Positions 35,186 through 43,791 of a DNA stretch of 64,000 nt are shown here, one piece after another. A program made the position numbers and the translations under genes. Source of the DNA: Poseidonocella pacifica (lineage in GTDB: Bacteria > Pseudomonadota > Alphaproteobacteria > Rhodobacterales > Rhodobacteraceae); assembly GCF_900111875.1 (NCBI RefSeq), contig NZ_FOJU01000003.1, positions 248,001 through 312,000 on the forward strand. Direction: 5' to 3'. Every line of letters begins with the position of its first letter. Within the stretch, counting starts at the first letter, position 1. The notes below the pieces were generated by a model. It was not told the origin of the DNA. It ran no database searches and worked only from the letters and a program-made list of their open reading frames with translations.

Positions 35186-36034
35186 ATGAGCATCGCGTTC
35201 ATGCAGCAGGACTTCGGGATTGCCCGTCGGCTGATGACGACCCCTCATCGCGTGCAGACGGCCGGCTATTCGGCCGTCTACAGCACCGAGCACGAACTCT
35301 GGACCATGTTCAACGATTTCTGTCGTGCCCTGACCGACCGCGAGGTGACGAACCTCGTACGCACCGTCCAATCAGCCGAATATCTCGACAGCGGCTGTAT
35401 CGAGGGTACACATCGGAGCCATTTCCTGCGCAATGGATCGCCTGTTGCCGCGCCGTACGTGATGACCTTGCGGATGGACCGGGTGCAGGGAGAATGGAAG
35501 ATCAGCGCCCGGAAATGCGATGGCCTGCCTTTCACATGGCGCAATGTGTTCGAAGGCCATGGTGCCGACATGAGCGGCGCGGTCCAGGTGGAGAACGCGG
35601 CGCATTTCTTCCAGCAGTATATCGACCTCGCTGCGCACTGCTTGCTCAACCGCGACTTTGAGCAATACGGGCCAACGATTGCCCTGCCCTACATCGTCGT
35701 GGAGGCGGAGAACACCTTCGTTCTTCAGACCGAAGAGGAACTTCGCGGCGCGTTCGACAAGTTCTGCGGCATGCTGCAGAACTACAAGGCAACCGACATG
35801 ATCTCGACGGCCCGCGCCGTTGAAGGGTTCGGCCCAGACATGATCGTCGGACGCTTTTCCACGCACATCCTCAACAGCGCGGTCACGGTGGTTCCTCCCT
35901 ACGAGTCAGCTCTTGTCTTGCGACGGAACCAAGGGAAGTGGCGCGCCAATCTCGTCGTGAACGGTATGCGCAATGCCAAACAGGTCATCGGTCTCCCCCT
36001 GCATCTCGCAGGGATGAATACGGTCCCGAACTGA
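35186..36034 (+). CDS. Tandem-duplicated NTF2/SnoaL-like protein in the beta-oxidation operon
   Basis: A 282-residue protein made of two similar halves, about 1-135 and 136-282. Each has a helix, a phenylalanine/aspartate-rich strand block and an FDKFCGML or FNDFCRAL motif, as in NTF2/SnoaL-like folds. I do not know a function. The ATG at 35186 follows CAGGAGG, but the repeat suggests the first half lacks the leading helix seen in the second (FFQQYIDLAAHCLLN), so an upstream TTG at 35144 could be the real start, 2 bp after the thiolase stop. It sits between thiolase and FadJ-like genes, so it likely serves the same pathway. Confidence 0.75.
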   Translation: MSIAFMQQDFGIARRLMTTPHRVQTAGYSAVYSTEHELWTMFNDFCRALTDREVTNLVRTVQSAEYLDSGCIEGTHRSHFLRNGSPVAAPYVMTLRMDRVQGEWKISARKCDGLPFTWRNVFEGHGADMSGAVQVENAAHFFQQYIDLAAHCLLNRDFEQYGPTIALPYIVVEAENTFVLQTEEELRGAFDKFCGMLQNYKATDMISTARAVEGFGPDMIVGRFSTHILNSAVTVVPPYESALVLRRNQGKWRANLVVNGMRNAKQVIGLPLHLAGMNTVPN

Positions 36035-36106
36035 CTTCCCCCCAAAAAACTGCCGCGTTCAGGCGGCACCAATCACACCCCAGAAGCCCGAAGAAGGGAA
36101 AGACAC

Positions 36107-38302
36107 ATGAGCGATTTTACCTATGAGGTCGGCACCGACGCCGTAGCGATCATCACCTGGGACGCCCCCGGAAAGAGCATGAACGTGCTCACACGCGATG
36201 CCTTTGAACTCGTTGAGGGGTTTCTTGATCAGGCCCACGCCGATGAGGCCGTCAAAGGCATCGTCATCACCAGCGGCAAGAAAGATTTCGCGGGCGGCAT
36301 GGACCTCAATGTCTTGGCCTCCATCCGTGAAGAGGCTGGGGAAAATCCCGCCAAGGGCCTGTTTGACTTCACGATGAACGGCCACCGGATCCTGCGCAAG
36401 ATCGAGCGCGCGGGAATGGACGACAAGAACAAGGGCGGCAAACCCATCGCCTGCGCCATCAATGGCACCTGTGCGGGCATCGGCACGGAAATCGCGCTCG
36501 CCTGTCATCGCCGCTTCATGACTGACAACCCAAAGGCAAAGATCGGCCTGCCGGAGATCCTCGTCGGGCTGTTTCCCGGTGCGGGCGGCACCACACGCTA
36601 TTCCCGTATGGTCGGCGCCATGGCGGCAGCGCCCGTTCTCCTCGAGGGCAAGATGCTGCCCCCCAAGGGCGCCAAGAGCGCGCAACTCGTCGATGAGGTC
36701 GTCGCCGCCGATGACCTGCTGGATGCCGCCAAGGCATGGGTTCTGGGTGCAAGCGACGCTGAGATCGTGAAGCCGTGGGATCAGAAGGGTTGGAAGATGC
36801 CGGGCGGCGCCCCCTACCATCCGGCGGGCTTCATGACATTCGTCGGGGCCTCCGCCATGGTGCATGGCAAGACCCAAGGGGTCTATCCCGCGGCCAAGGC
36901 GCTGCTTTCGGCGATTTACGAAGGCGCGCTTGTACCGTTCGACACCGCCCTGCGCATTGAGGCGCGCTATTTCGTCAACATTCTGATGAACCCTTCCTCC
37001 TCTGCGATGATCCGTTCGCTCTTCCTCAACAAGCAGGCGTTGGAGAAAGGGGCAAACCGTCCGGCGGTTGAAGACCAGACCGTCCGCAAGGTCGGTGTGC
37101 TGGGTGCCGGCATGATGGGCGCGGGCATCGCGCTCGTCTCCGCACAGGCCGGGATCGAGGTGGTGCTGCTCGACCAGAAGCAGGACGCCGCAGACAAGGG
37201 CCGTTCCTATACCTCCGACTTCATGGACAAGGGCATCAAGCGCGGCAAGGCGACACCGGAGAAGAAGGAAGAGGTTCTGGGCCGGATCACCGCGACCACA
37301 GATTTCGCGCAACTTGAGGGGTGCGATCTGATCGTGGAGGCCGTCTTTGAGGATCCGTCCATCAAGGCCGACGTCACCGCCAAGGTCGAAGCCGTGATCG
37401 GCGAGGAGTGTATCTTCGCAACCAACACCTCCACCCTGCCGATCACCGAATTGGCCAAGGCAAGCAAGCGCCCCGAGCAATACATCGGCATCCACTTCTT
37501 CTCGCCCGTCGAGAAAATGATGCTGGTAGAGATCATCCGGGGCAAGGCGACCGGCGACCGGGCGGTGGCCAAGGCCCTCGATTTCGTGCGCCAGATCCGC
37601 AAGACGCCGATCGTGGTGAACGATGCGCGGTTCTTCTATGCGAACCGGTGCATCATTCCCTACATCAACGAAGGCATCCGCATGGTGGCCGAAGGGGTCT
37701 CCCCCGTGCTGGTTGAAAACGCCGCCAAGATGGTGGGCATGCCCCTCGGGCCGCTGCAACTCGTGGATGAAACCTCGATTGACCTCGGGGTCAAGATCGC
37801 CAAGGCGACCAAGGCCGCAATGGGCGATGCCTATCCCGATGCCGCGGTTGATGAGGTTCTTTTCTGGATGGCGGATGAAGGGCGTCTGGGCCGCAAGTCG
37901 AGCGCAGGTTTCTATGCCTATGACGCCAACGGCAAGCGCGAAGGGCTTTGGGACGGGTTGGCGGCACGATACCCCGAGGCACAGGTCCAGCCGGACCTTC
38001 AGGAAGTGCAGGAGCGGCTGCTCTTCGCGCAGGTCCTCGAGGCGGTACGCGCCCTTGAAGAAGGCGTTCTGACCGACATCCGCGAGGGGGATGTGGGGGC
38101 AATCCTTGGCTGGGGCTTTGCGCCGTGGTCGGGTGGCCCGTTCGGATGGCTCGATATCCTTGGTGCGGCCTATGCGGCGGAGCGGTGTGACAGCCTGACC
38201 GAACGCTACGGCGCGCGCTTCACAACGCCCGCATTGCTGCGCGACATGGCCGAAAGCGGCGAGAGCTTTTACGGCCGGCTCGACAGTGCCGAAGCGGCCT
38301 GA
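36107..38302 (+). CDS. Bifunctional enoyl-CoA hydratase / 3-hydroxyacyl-CoA dehydrogenase (FadJ/FadB-like)
   Basis: A 731-residue multifunctional enzyme. The crotonase domain (1-190) shows INGTCAGIGTEIALAC (oxyanion hole) and GLPEILVGLFPGAGG near 146 with the catalytic Glu. The Rossmann domain begins near 329 (VGVLGAGMMGAGIALV), followed by GIHFFSPVEKMMLVEIIRG and the C-terminal dehydrogenase repeats to the end. It hydrates enoyl-CoA and oxidises the 3-hydroxyacyl-CoA with NAD+. It completes the operon's beta-oxidation set with the acyl-CoA dehydrogenase and thiolase. ATG at 36107 follows AGGGAAAGAC. Confidence 0.95.
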   Translation: MSDFTYEVGTDAVAIITWDAPGKSMNVLTRDAFELVEGFLDQAHADEAVKGIVITSGKKDFAGGMDLNVLASIREEAGENPAKGLFDFTMNGHRILRKIERAGMDDKNKGGKPIACAINGTCAGIGTEIALACHRRFMTDNPKAKIGLPEILVGLFPGAGGTTRYSRMVGAMAAAPVLLEGKMLPPKGAKSAQLVDEVVAADDLLDAAKAWVLGASDAEIVKPWDQKGWKMPGGAPYHPAGFMTFVGASAMVHGKTQGVYPAAKALLSAIYEGALVPFDTALRIEARYFVNILMNPSSSAMIRSLFLNKQALEKGANRPAVEDQTVRKVGVLGAGMMGAGIALVSAQAGIEVVLLDQKQDAADKGRSYTSDFMDKGIKRGKATPEKKEEVLGRITATTDFAQLEGCDLIVEAVFEDPSIKADVTAKVEAVIGEECIFATNTSTLPITELAKASKRPEQYIGIHFFSPVEKMMLVEIIRGKATGDRAVAKALDFVRQIRKTPIVVNDARFFYANRCIIPYINEGIRMVAEGVSPVLVENAAKMVGMPLGPLQLVDETSIDLGVKIAKATKAAMGDAYPDAAVDEVLFWMADEGRLGRKSSAGFYAYDANGKREGLWDGLAARYPEAQVQPDLQEVQERLLFAQVLEAVRALEEGVLTDIREGDVGAILGWGFAPWSGGPFGWLDILGAAYAAERCDSLTERYGARFTTPALLRDMAESGESFYGRLDSAEAA

Positions 38303-38310
38303 TGCAACAG

Positions 38311-38338
38311 GGCGGCGCGGGGAATTTCCCGCGCTGCC
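38311..38338 (+). terminator. Stable hairpin after the beta-oxidation operon
   Basis: An 11-bp stem with one G-T wobble, GGCGGCGCGGG (38311-38321) and CCCGCGCTGCC (38328-38338), with a 6-base loop begins 8 bp past the FadJ-like stop. There is no T-run, so it may act as a weak or factor-assisted terminator. Confidence 0.55.
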
Positions 38339-38377
38339 ATCCCCTGACGGGCGGTGAAGGCGATCCAGCCTGATAGC

Positions 38378-39001
38378 CTAGTCGAACCGATAGCCGAAAC
38401 GCGCAACATCCGGGGCGCATAGTTTCGCGACATGGTCCGCATCCGCTTCGCTGTATTCCGTGCGATAATCCGCAGGCCGATCCGAGGCGTTTACATGCGG
38501 GATTTGGAGCCTGAACCCCAGATGCGTATCAAGGGCCGCTCGATCCTCTTCCAAGCGTTCGAGCCGCAGGAAAACCGGACCCTCCGCAAGAGGAATGGAG
38601 GCCGTCACATAGCTCTCATAGGGCGCGGCCATCAAACTTCGCATGACACCGGGATCACGCAGAAAAGCCGAAAAGCTCAGCGCTTGCGCCGCGCGCGTCG
38701 CGGGATGGTCAAACTGCTGCGTCCGGAGCCAGTGGTAATAGCTCACGAACCGGTCCCACGGATTTCGCACCAGCGTAAAGATCGCCATGCCGTCCAACAG
38801 ATTTTCGGGCACCTCACGGAGCGCGGAATGCTTTCGCAGTCCAAGCGCCTTGGCCCGTGTCCGGCGGCGCACGGCCTTTGGCGTATCCCCCACCAGAATG
38901 TCATCGGCCATCGCGCGGGTTTCCAGCGCGAGGGAGAGCGATGTTCCCCCCGTCTTTGGGATATGAACGAAGATGAAGCGGCGCCCCGGAGAAATGATCA
39001 T
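38378..39001 (-). CDS. Sulfotransferase family 2-like protein
   Basis: A 207-residue protein with the PAPS-binding P-loop FIFVHIPKTGGTSLSLAL at the N-terminus (residues 9-26) and the second PAPS motif FTLVRNPWDRFVSYYHW near 75. These define the Sulfotransfer_2 family, which transfers sulfate from PAPS to carbohydrates or other acceptors. The acceptor is unknown. The ATG at 38999-39001 gives an IPKTGG at the expected distance. It is divergent from the membrane gene at 39110. Confidence 0.88.
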   Translation of the reverse strand: MIISPGRRFIFVHIPKTGGTSLSLALETRAMADDILVGDTPKAVRRRTRAKALGLRKHSALREVPENLLDGMAIFTLVRNPWDRFVSYYHWLRTQQFDHPATRAAQALSFSAFLRDPGVMRSLMAAPYESYVTASIPLAEGPVFLRLERLEEDRAALDTHLGFRLQIPHVNASDRPADYRTEYSEADADHVAKLCAPDVARFGYRFD

Positions 39002-39109
39002 GGGCGCGACCCTATCCCATCATTCGAGTGACGCAATCGGACATGCGCGCGTTGTATGCGGCAATGGCCCCGTGCTAGACGAATGCCAAAGGGGCAAGGC
39101 CATCCGCAT

Positions 39110-40138
39110 ATGACCGCACTTAAGGGTTTCGAACGGCTCGAAGCGTCTGGCATCTGGCGCGCCGGGGTCGACGCGCAAAGGCGCGATGTCATCGTGTCCT
39201 TCGGCAAGGCGACGCTCGTGTTGACAGACATGCAGGACCGACCGCTCGCCCATTGGTCGCTTCCTGCCGTGGCGCGTGCGAACCCCGGTGAGCTTCCCGC
39301 TCTGTACCACCCCGATGGCGACCCCGGCGAGACGCTGGAACTTGCCGCAGACGAGACGGTGATGATCGACGCTATCGAACGGGTGCGACAGGCGGTCCAC
39401 CGCCGGAGACCCCATCCCGGTCGCCTCCGACGTGGGATCGGTTTTGGGATCGCGGCGGCGCTGGTCGCATTGGCGATATTCTGGTTGCCGGGCGCCGTGA
39501 CGCGGCACGCCGTGAGCGTGGTGCCGGATGTGAAGCGCGCGCAGATCGGCCACGCACTCGCCGCGCGCCTGACCCGCGTGGCCGGCCCCGCTTGTCAGAC
39601 ACCGCGCGGATCGGTGGCGCTGGACCGTCTTATGTCGCGGCTGGGCACCGGGGCCGGGCGGCTTCGCCGTGCTCGGGTCGTCCCCGGGGGTATTGAACGG
39701 GCGGTGCACCTGCCCGGTGGCACGGTCCTGCTGAGCCGCACGCTCGTCGAGGATTACGAAACACCGGAGGTGGCCGCTGGCTATATCCTCACGGAGGCGC
39801 AGCGCAGTCAGGAGGTCGATCCTCTGGCCGCACTCCTCAAGGCATCGGGGCCGTTTGCCGGTCTGCGCCTGCTCACGACCGGGGACTTCCCGGAGGGGAG
39901 CCTCGACACCTATGCCCAAGCCTTGATGACCGAGCGCCGCGCCCCCGTTGATGAAGCCGCGCTGTTGCGCCGGTTTGAGACGGCGGGGATCAGCACGAAA
40001 CCTTTCGCCTATGCACGCGATGTGTCCGGTGAGGCCGTGCTTGGTCTGATTGAGGCCGATCCGATGACAGGAAAGACGCCCGAGCCAATCCTGAGCGATG
40101 GTGATTGGCTGAGTCTTCAAGCGATCTGCGAGGGTTAG
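39110..40138 (+). CDS. Single-pass membrane protein with degenerate M48-like region
   Basis: A 342-residue protein with a cytoplasmic N-terminus of about 105 residues, one membrane helix (about 108-130, GIGFGIAAALVALAIFWLPG) and a C-terminal domain. LPGGTVLLSRTLVEDYETPEVAAGYILTEA near 200-230 resembles the peptidase M48 core (PGG then a strand, a helix and HExxH), but the metal-binding motif is replaced by TEAQR, so it should be catalytically dead. ATG at 39110 is chosen; 39083 is possible. Its TAG stop overlaps the TAA of the convergent PhnM-like gene. Function unknown. Confidence 0.65.
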   Translation: MTALKGFERLEASGIWRAGVDAQRRDVIVSFGKATLVLTDMQDRPLAHWSLPAVARANPGELPALYHPDGDPGETLELAADETVMIDAIERVRQAVHRRRPHPGRLRRGIGFGIAAALVALAIFWLPGAVTRHAVSVVPDVKRAQIGHALAARLTRVAGPACQTPRGSVALDRLMSRLGTGAGRLRRARVVPGGIERAVHLPGGTVLLSRTLVEDYETPEVAAGYILTEAQRSQEVDPLAALLKASGPFAGLRLLTTGDFPEGSLDTYAQALMTERRAPVDEAALLRRFETAGISTKPFAYARDVSGEAVLGLIEADPMTGKTPEPILSDGDWLSLQAICEG

Positions 40139-41268
40139 AAAAGCCGCGCGGCGACAGGCCCCGCCATGAATCCCAACCGCCCGGCGCAAAAGCAGGCCGC
40201 CACCTGGCCCCCCTCATCCAGCATCACAAGGTCCGCCCGCTTGCCCGGCACGATCTCGCCCCGATCATCGAACCCCAGAATGCGCGCGGGACCAGATGAA
40301 ATGAGCGCCCAAGCCTCGCCAAATTCCATGCCCTGCGCCACGAGTTTGAGCGCCGCGCGACGTGGCGAAGGGTAGTGATAATCGGAGGCCAGCGCGTCAC
40401 AGAGTCCCGCGTGGGCCAATTCCTCGGCGGAGACGTTGCCATTGTGCGACCCGCCCCGCGTCACATTCGGTGCCCCAAGAACGATGGCATCGCCGCCCGC
40501 GCGCGCGGCCTCCGCGGCCTCGCGCGTCTCGGGAAATTCCGACAGATGCGCGCCGACCCCTCGCCAGAACTCCCGGTCCTGCGCGCTCCTGTCGTCATGC
40601 GATCCGAGCGTCACGCCCCGCAGGTCCGCCGCGAGGTGCGCCACCGCGCCGGGCACATCGCCCGAGGCATCGTGAAGCGCCTGCATCAGGGCCAGGTGAG
40701 CTTCGGGGTTACGGCCGCTTTTCAGCGCTGTTCCCGTGAGGCGCGGGGGCCGCTTTCCCCGGTCGAGATGATCATGGGGGAGATGATCGTTGAACACGAG
40801 ATGACGAATACCCGCCTCGGCCACGAGCGTCTTTACCGCCTCATAGTCGCCCAGCATATGCGTCTCAAACCGGAGTTGCACATGAAGGTCCGGCACGACG
40901 CAAGGGTTCGCACCCGCCACCGCCGCGATCACCTGCCGCGCGAACTCCGGGCTCCTCATCCCGCCTTCCCAGCTGTAGAACTGCGCCAGCATCGCCGTGG
41001 TGATACCGTTCGCGGCAAGCTCCCCCGCGCAGGCGCGAACACCTTCTTCCATATCGAGCATCGCCCCACGCCGCCGGGCAAGATGACGCTCGAATCCATC
41101 TCCATGAGCGTCGACGATGCCCGGCACAACGCGAAATCCCGCCAGGTCCAGTGCCCGCCCCGCGCGCACATCGGTGCATATACCCTCCGCGACACCAAGC
41201 GGTGCATCGGTCCAACCTTCGGGGCGCAGGATCTGGGCGCCGGTAATGTGAAATGTCAGACTTTCCAT
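40135..41268 (-). CDS. phnM: PhnM-like amidohydrolase (ribose 1-methylphosphonate triphosphate diphosphatase)
   Basis: A 377-residue metal-dependent hydrolase with GIVDAHGDGFERHLARR near 50, HLVFNDHLPH near 160, LGSHDDRS, GAPNVTRGGSHNGNVS and SDYHYPS. The pattern matches PhnM, which releases pyrophosphate in C-P lyase phosphonate breakdown. The start is the ATG at 41266-41268. No phnGHIJKL genes are in the window, so it may act with a distant phn operon or on another substrate. It is preceded on the same strand by a lipase gene and converges on the membrane protein gene. Confidence 0.82.
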   Translation of the reverse strand: MESLTFHITGAQILRPEGWTDAPLGVAEGICTDVRAGRALDLAGFRVVPGIVDAHGDGFERHLARRRGAMLDMEEGVRACAGELAANGITTAMLAQFYSWEGGMRSPEFARQVIAAVAGANPCVVPDLHVQLRFETHMLGDYEAVKTLVAEAGIRHLVFNDHLPHDHLDRGKRPPRLTGTALKSGRNPEAHLALMQALHDASGDVPGAVAHLAADLRGVTLGSHDDRSAQDREFWRGVGAHLSEFPETREAAEAARAGGDAIVLGAPNVTRGGSHNGNVSAEELAHAGLCDALASDYHYPSPRRAALKLVAQGMEFGEAWALISSGPARILGFDDRGEIVPGKRADLVMLDEGGQVAACFCAGRLGFMAGPVAARLF

Positions 41269-41307
41269 GCGCCCGCTTCTGCCGCGCGGCACGCGGCAGC
41301 GCAAGCG

Positions 41308-42024
41308 TCACTCGCCGAGGATGACCTGCATCAGCGTCAGTTCAGGGTCGAAGCGGCCATGCCTCAGGAAGTGTTCGGTCTGGGCGATGACGAGGGGATT
41401 GACCATCATGAAGGTATGGGTCACCGGCAACTCGATGTGATCCGTCATGCCCTCGACCTTTGTCGAGGCGACCGAAACCTTGCCATCATCGGGACCGGGA
41501 ATGAGCGAGGAATAAACCGGATTGACCGACCGCGTCCCGGCAATGACCCCCAGAGGAAAATCCACCGCCGGCAGGGCAAGCGGGACACTTCCCTCATGGG
41601 TGCCAAGTTGCGCGCCCGCAGGTCCGTTGATCAGTTGGAACAGCTCCAGCCCGCCAAGCTCGTCGACCAGCTCAGACCCCTGATTTGGGGGCCCCAGCAT
41701 GACGACCCGCCCCAGCCGTTCGGGCCGCTTGTCCCGCAACCAGTACCGCACAAGGATGCCCCCCATCGAATGGGTGACGAAATGCACGGTGCGATCTTCA
41801 CATGCCGCGACCGCCGCGGGCAACGTCTCGTCGACCAGAGGCCCGATACGCTTTTCGGTGGAGGCATAATCGGGAGAGACGGTCTCATACCCCGCGCCTC
41901 TGAGCGTAAGCTCCATCGCGGCGAATGAGGCATCCGACCGCGCGAGCCCATGCAGAAGGATCACACAATCCGCTGCGGCAAATCCCGGCAAAAGGGCGAA
42001 GATCAAGGCGAGGCGATAACTCAT
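41308..42024 (-). CDS. Exported alpha/beta hydrolase (lipase-like)
   Basis: A 238-residue protein with a short signal sequence ([16 protein letters not shown]), [14 protein letters not shown] (oxyanion region) and [13 protein letters not shown] (nucleophile elbow GHSMGG type), typical of lipases and esterases of the alpha/beta hydrolase fold. The end ([21 protein letters not shown]) carries the likely catalytic His. The ATG at 42022-42024 fits the signal peptide. It is divergent from the Nudix gene, 78 bp away. Confidence 0.85.
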   Translation of the reverse strand: MSYRLALIFALLPGFAAADCVILLHGLARSDASFAAMELTLRGAGYETVSPDYASTEKRIGPLVDETLPAAVAACEDRTVHFVTHSMGGILVRYWLRDKRPERLGRVVMLGPPNQGSELVDELGGLELFQLINGPAGAQLGTHEGSVPLALPAVDFPLGVIAGTRSVNPVYSSLIPGPDDGKVSVASTKVEGMTDHIELPVTHTFMMVNPLVIAQTEHFLRHGRFDPELTLMQVILGE

Positions 42025-42102
42025 GCCGCCAACATTACGCCGCGCATGATCCGGGCAACAGGGGCAATTGCGGCCCGGCACCTTTCGCGGCATGTTCGAT
42101 GC

Positions 42103-42549
42103 ATGAGCCGCCCCTGCCCCCGCCTCGCCGCCCGCGCCGTGATCCTGCACGAAGGGCGTCTGCTCATGGTCAATGCCTATGCCGATGGGCGCAGCGATCT
42201 TTGGTGCGCGCCGGGCGGCGGGGTGGAACGGGGCTCATCCCTTCCCGAAAACCTGCGCCGCGAAGTCCACGAGGAAACTGGCCTGAACGTGCGCGTCGGA
42301 GTTCCCTGCCTCGTCAACGAGTATCACGCGCCAGAGACCGGGTTTCATCAGGTGGAGGTCTTCTTTCGGGCCGAGATCATCGGCGGGCACCTCGACCCGG
42401 CATGGCAGGACCCCGAGGGGATCGTCACCCAGCGGCGCTTCGTCACTCGCGCCGAACTGGCCGGGCTGCGCCACAAGCCCGACAGCTTGGGGGACGTGGC
42501 ATGGGGCGAAGGTCTCAGCTACGATCCGATCGAACTTTTGGCGACATGA
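42103..42549 (+). CDS. Nudix hydrolase
   Basis: A 148-residue Nudix domain protein with the Nudix box [23 protein letters not shown] (residues about 38-60 in pieces: [15 protein letters not shown]), so it hydrolyses a nucleoside diphosphate linked to X. The substrate is unknown. ATG at 42103. It overlaps the 3' end of the convergent EamA transporter gene by 35 bp (42515-42549), so the two transcripts are complementary there. Confidence 0.9.
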   Translation: MSRPCPRLAARAVILHEGRLLMVNAYADGRSDLWCAPGGGVERGSSLPENLRREVHEETGLNVRVGVPCLVNEYHAPETGFHQVEVFFRAEIIGGHLDPAWQDPEGIVTQRRFVTRAELAGLRHKPDSLGDVAWGEGLSYDPIELLAT

Positions 42550-43372
42550 GGCCGGGCCCCAGAACACCCAAGGCCACACCGCTCAGAACCAGCATACCCG
42601 CCACGATCAATCGTGCGGTCACCGGCTCGGCCAGCAGGACCGCGCCGCCGGCGACGGCGATGACCGGCACTGTGAGTTGGGCAATCGCAGCAACCGCCGC
42701 TGGCAAACGGGGCAGCACGGAATACCACAGCGCATAGCCGAGACCGGAGGTCAGTGTACCCGAAAGCACCGCAAGGACCGCGCCAGAGCAATCGATCCCG
42801 TCGTGCATGACGAACGCGATCAGCAGGCCCAGCGGCGTTGCCAGCGCAAAGTTGATCGCCGTGGATCGCAGCGGATCCCGTGCGCCACGCCCCAACAGAG
42901 AATAAACGCCCCACCCGACCGCTGCCGCCGCCATGAGCGCCGCCCCCGCCACCGAGGGCGCGGCGGCCCCGCCCGGCCACATCAGCCAGACAAGTCCTGC
43001 AAAGGCGAGCGCCGCCCCGGCCCACCGGGCAAGGGGAATAGCCTCTCGGCTGAGGACCGCGCCGGCAAACATCGTGATCTGCACTCCGCCGAACAGCAGC
43101 AGCGCGCCAACCCCGGCGTCGAGCGTCACATAAGCGAACGAAAACCCAAGCACGTATACGGCGAGCGACACGGCCCCGGCTGACGAAACCGGCATGCGCC
43201 TGGGCGAGCCCCGGACATACAGCAAGGCACAGAGCATCGCCGCGCCGGAGGCTAGCCGGATCGCGGCGAAACTTGCCGGCCCTGTCTCCCCCCCTTCGAG
43301 AGCCATCCGGTTCAGGACGGAATTGGCAGCGAAGGCAACCATGGCGAGAGCGGTAAGGAGGAAAAGACGCAT
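42515..43372 (-). CDS. EamA/DMT-family transporter
   Basis: A 285-residue inner-membrane protein with ten hydrophobic segments in two EamA repeats, starting LFLLTALAMVAFAANSVLNR. These transporters export metabolites or amino acids; the substrate is unknown. ATG at 43370-43372. The C-terminal 35 bp overlap the convergent Nudix gene. It is the last of its strand in this block. Confidence 0.9.
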   Translation of the reverse strand: MRLFLLTALAMVAFAANSVLNRMALEGGETGPASFAAIRLASGAAMLCALLYVRGSPRRMPVSSAGAVSLAVYVLGFSFAYVTLDAGVGALLLFGGVQITMFAGAVLSREAIPLARWAGAALAFAGLVWLMWPGGAAAPSVAGAALMAAAAVGWGVYSLLGRGARDPLRSTAINFALATPLGLLIAFVMHDGIDCSGAVLAVLSGTLTSGLGYALWYSVLPRLPAAVAAIAQLTVPVIAVAGGAVLLAEPVTARLIVAGMLVLSGVALGVLGPGLMSPKVRSDRS

Positions 43373-43413
43373 GGACGGGGCTAATCTTGTAACCCAAGCC
43401 CCGCGTCAATGGC

Positions 43414-43755
43414 TCAGATATCTATTTCCCCGTCGGGCGGCATCAAAGGCGGCGCTTCGGGGACCTTGCGGCGCAGGATGATATCCCCGTTGGGAAGCTT
43501 CTCCGGAGGGTGGTAATCCGAGAGGTCTCCGATCTTCTCCGCCAGTGCGCGCAGGCCGGGGCCCATATCGCGCAGAAGCTCCCGCATCTCGGGCGTGATA
43601 TCTTCTGCGAAGCCGCGCAGCCCGTCGAGCGCGGGTCCGAATTGGTCCCGCAACCCGTCAAAGAAAAGCTCCGCCCCGCGGCGCATATCGCCCGGCGCAT
43701 CCTGCGCATGAACCGGTCCGCACATCAGGCACAGCATGAGAGCAACGTGTTTCAT
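43414..43755 (-). CDS. Small secreted hypothetical protein
   Basis: A 113-residue protein with a signal peptide (MKHVALMLCLMCGPVHA-QD). The mature part is helical and charged (PGDMRRGAELFFDGLRDQFG) and ends in a proline-rich acidic tail (PEAPPLMPPDGEID). I do not recognise a functional family, though similar small periplasmic proteins are common in Rhodobacteraceae. It is preceded on the same strand by the EEP-nuclease gene 36 bp away, so probably cotranscribed with it. Confidence 0.78.
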   Translation of the reverse strand: MKHVALMLCLMCGPVHAQDAPGDMRRGAELFFDGLRDQFGPALDGLRGFAEDITPEMRELLRDMGPGLRALAEKIGDLSDYHPPEKLPNGDIILRRKVPEAPPLMPPDGEIDI

Positions 43756-43791
43756 ACCTATCCAGATAGGCGGCCCCGCCGAAATCTCCAG

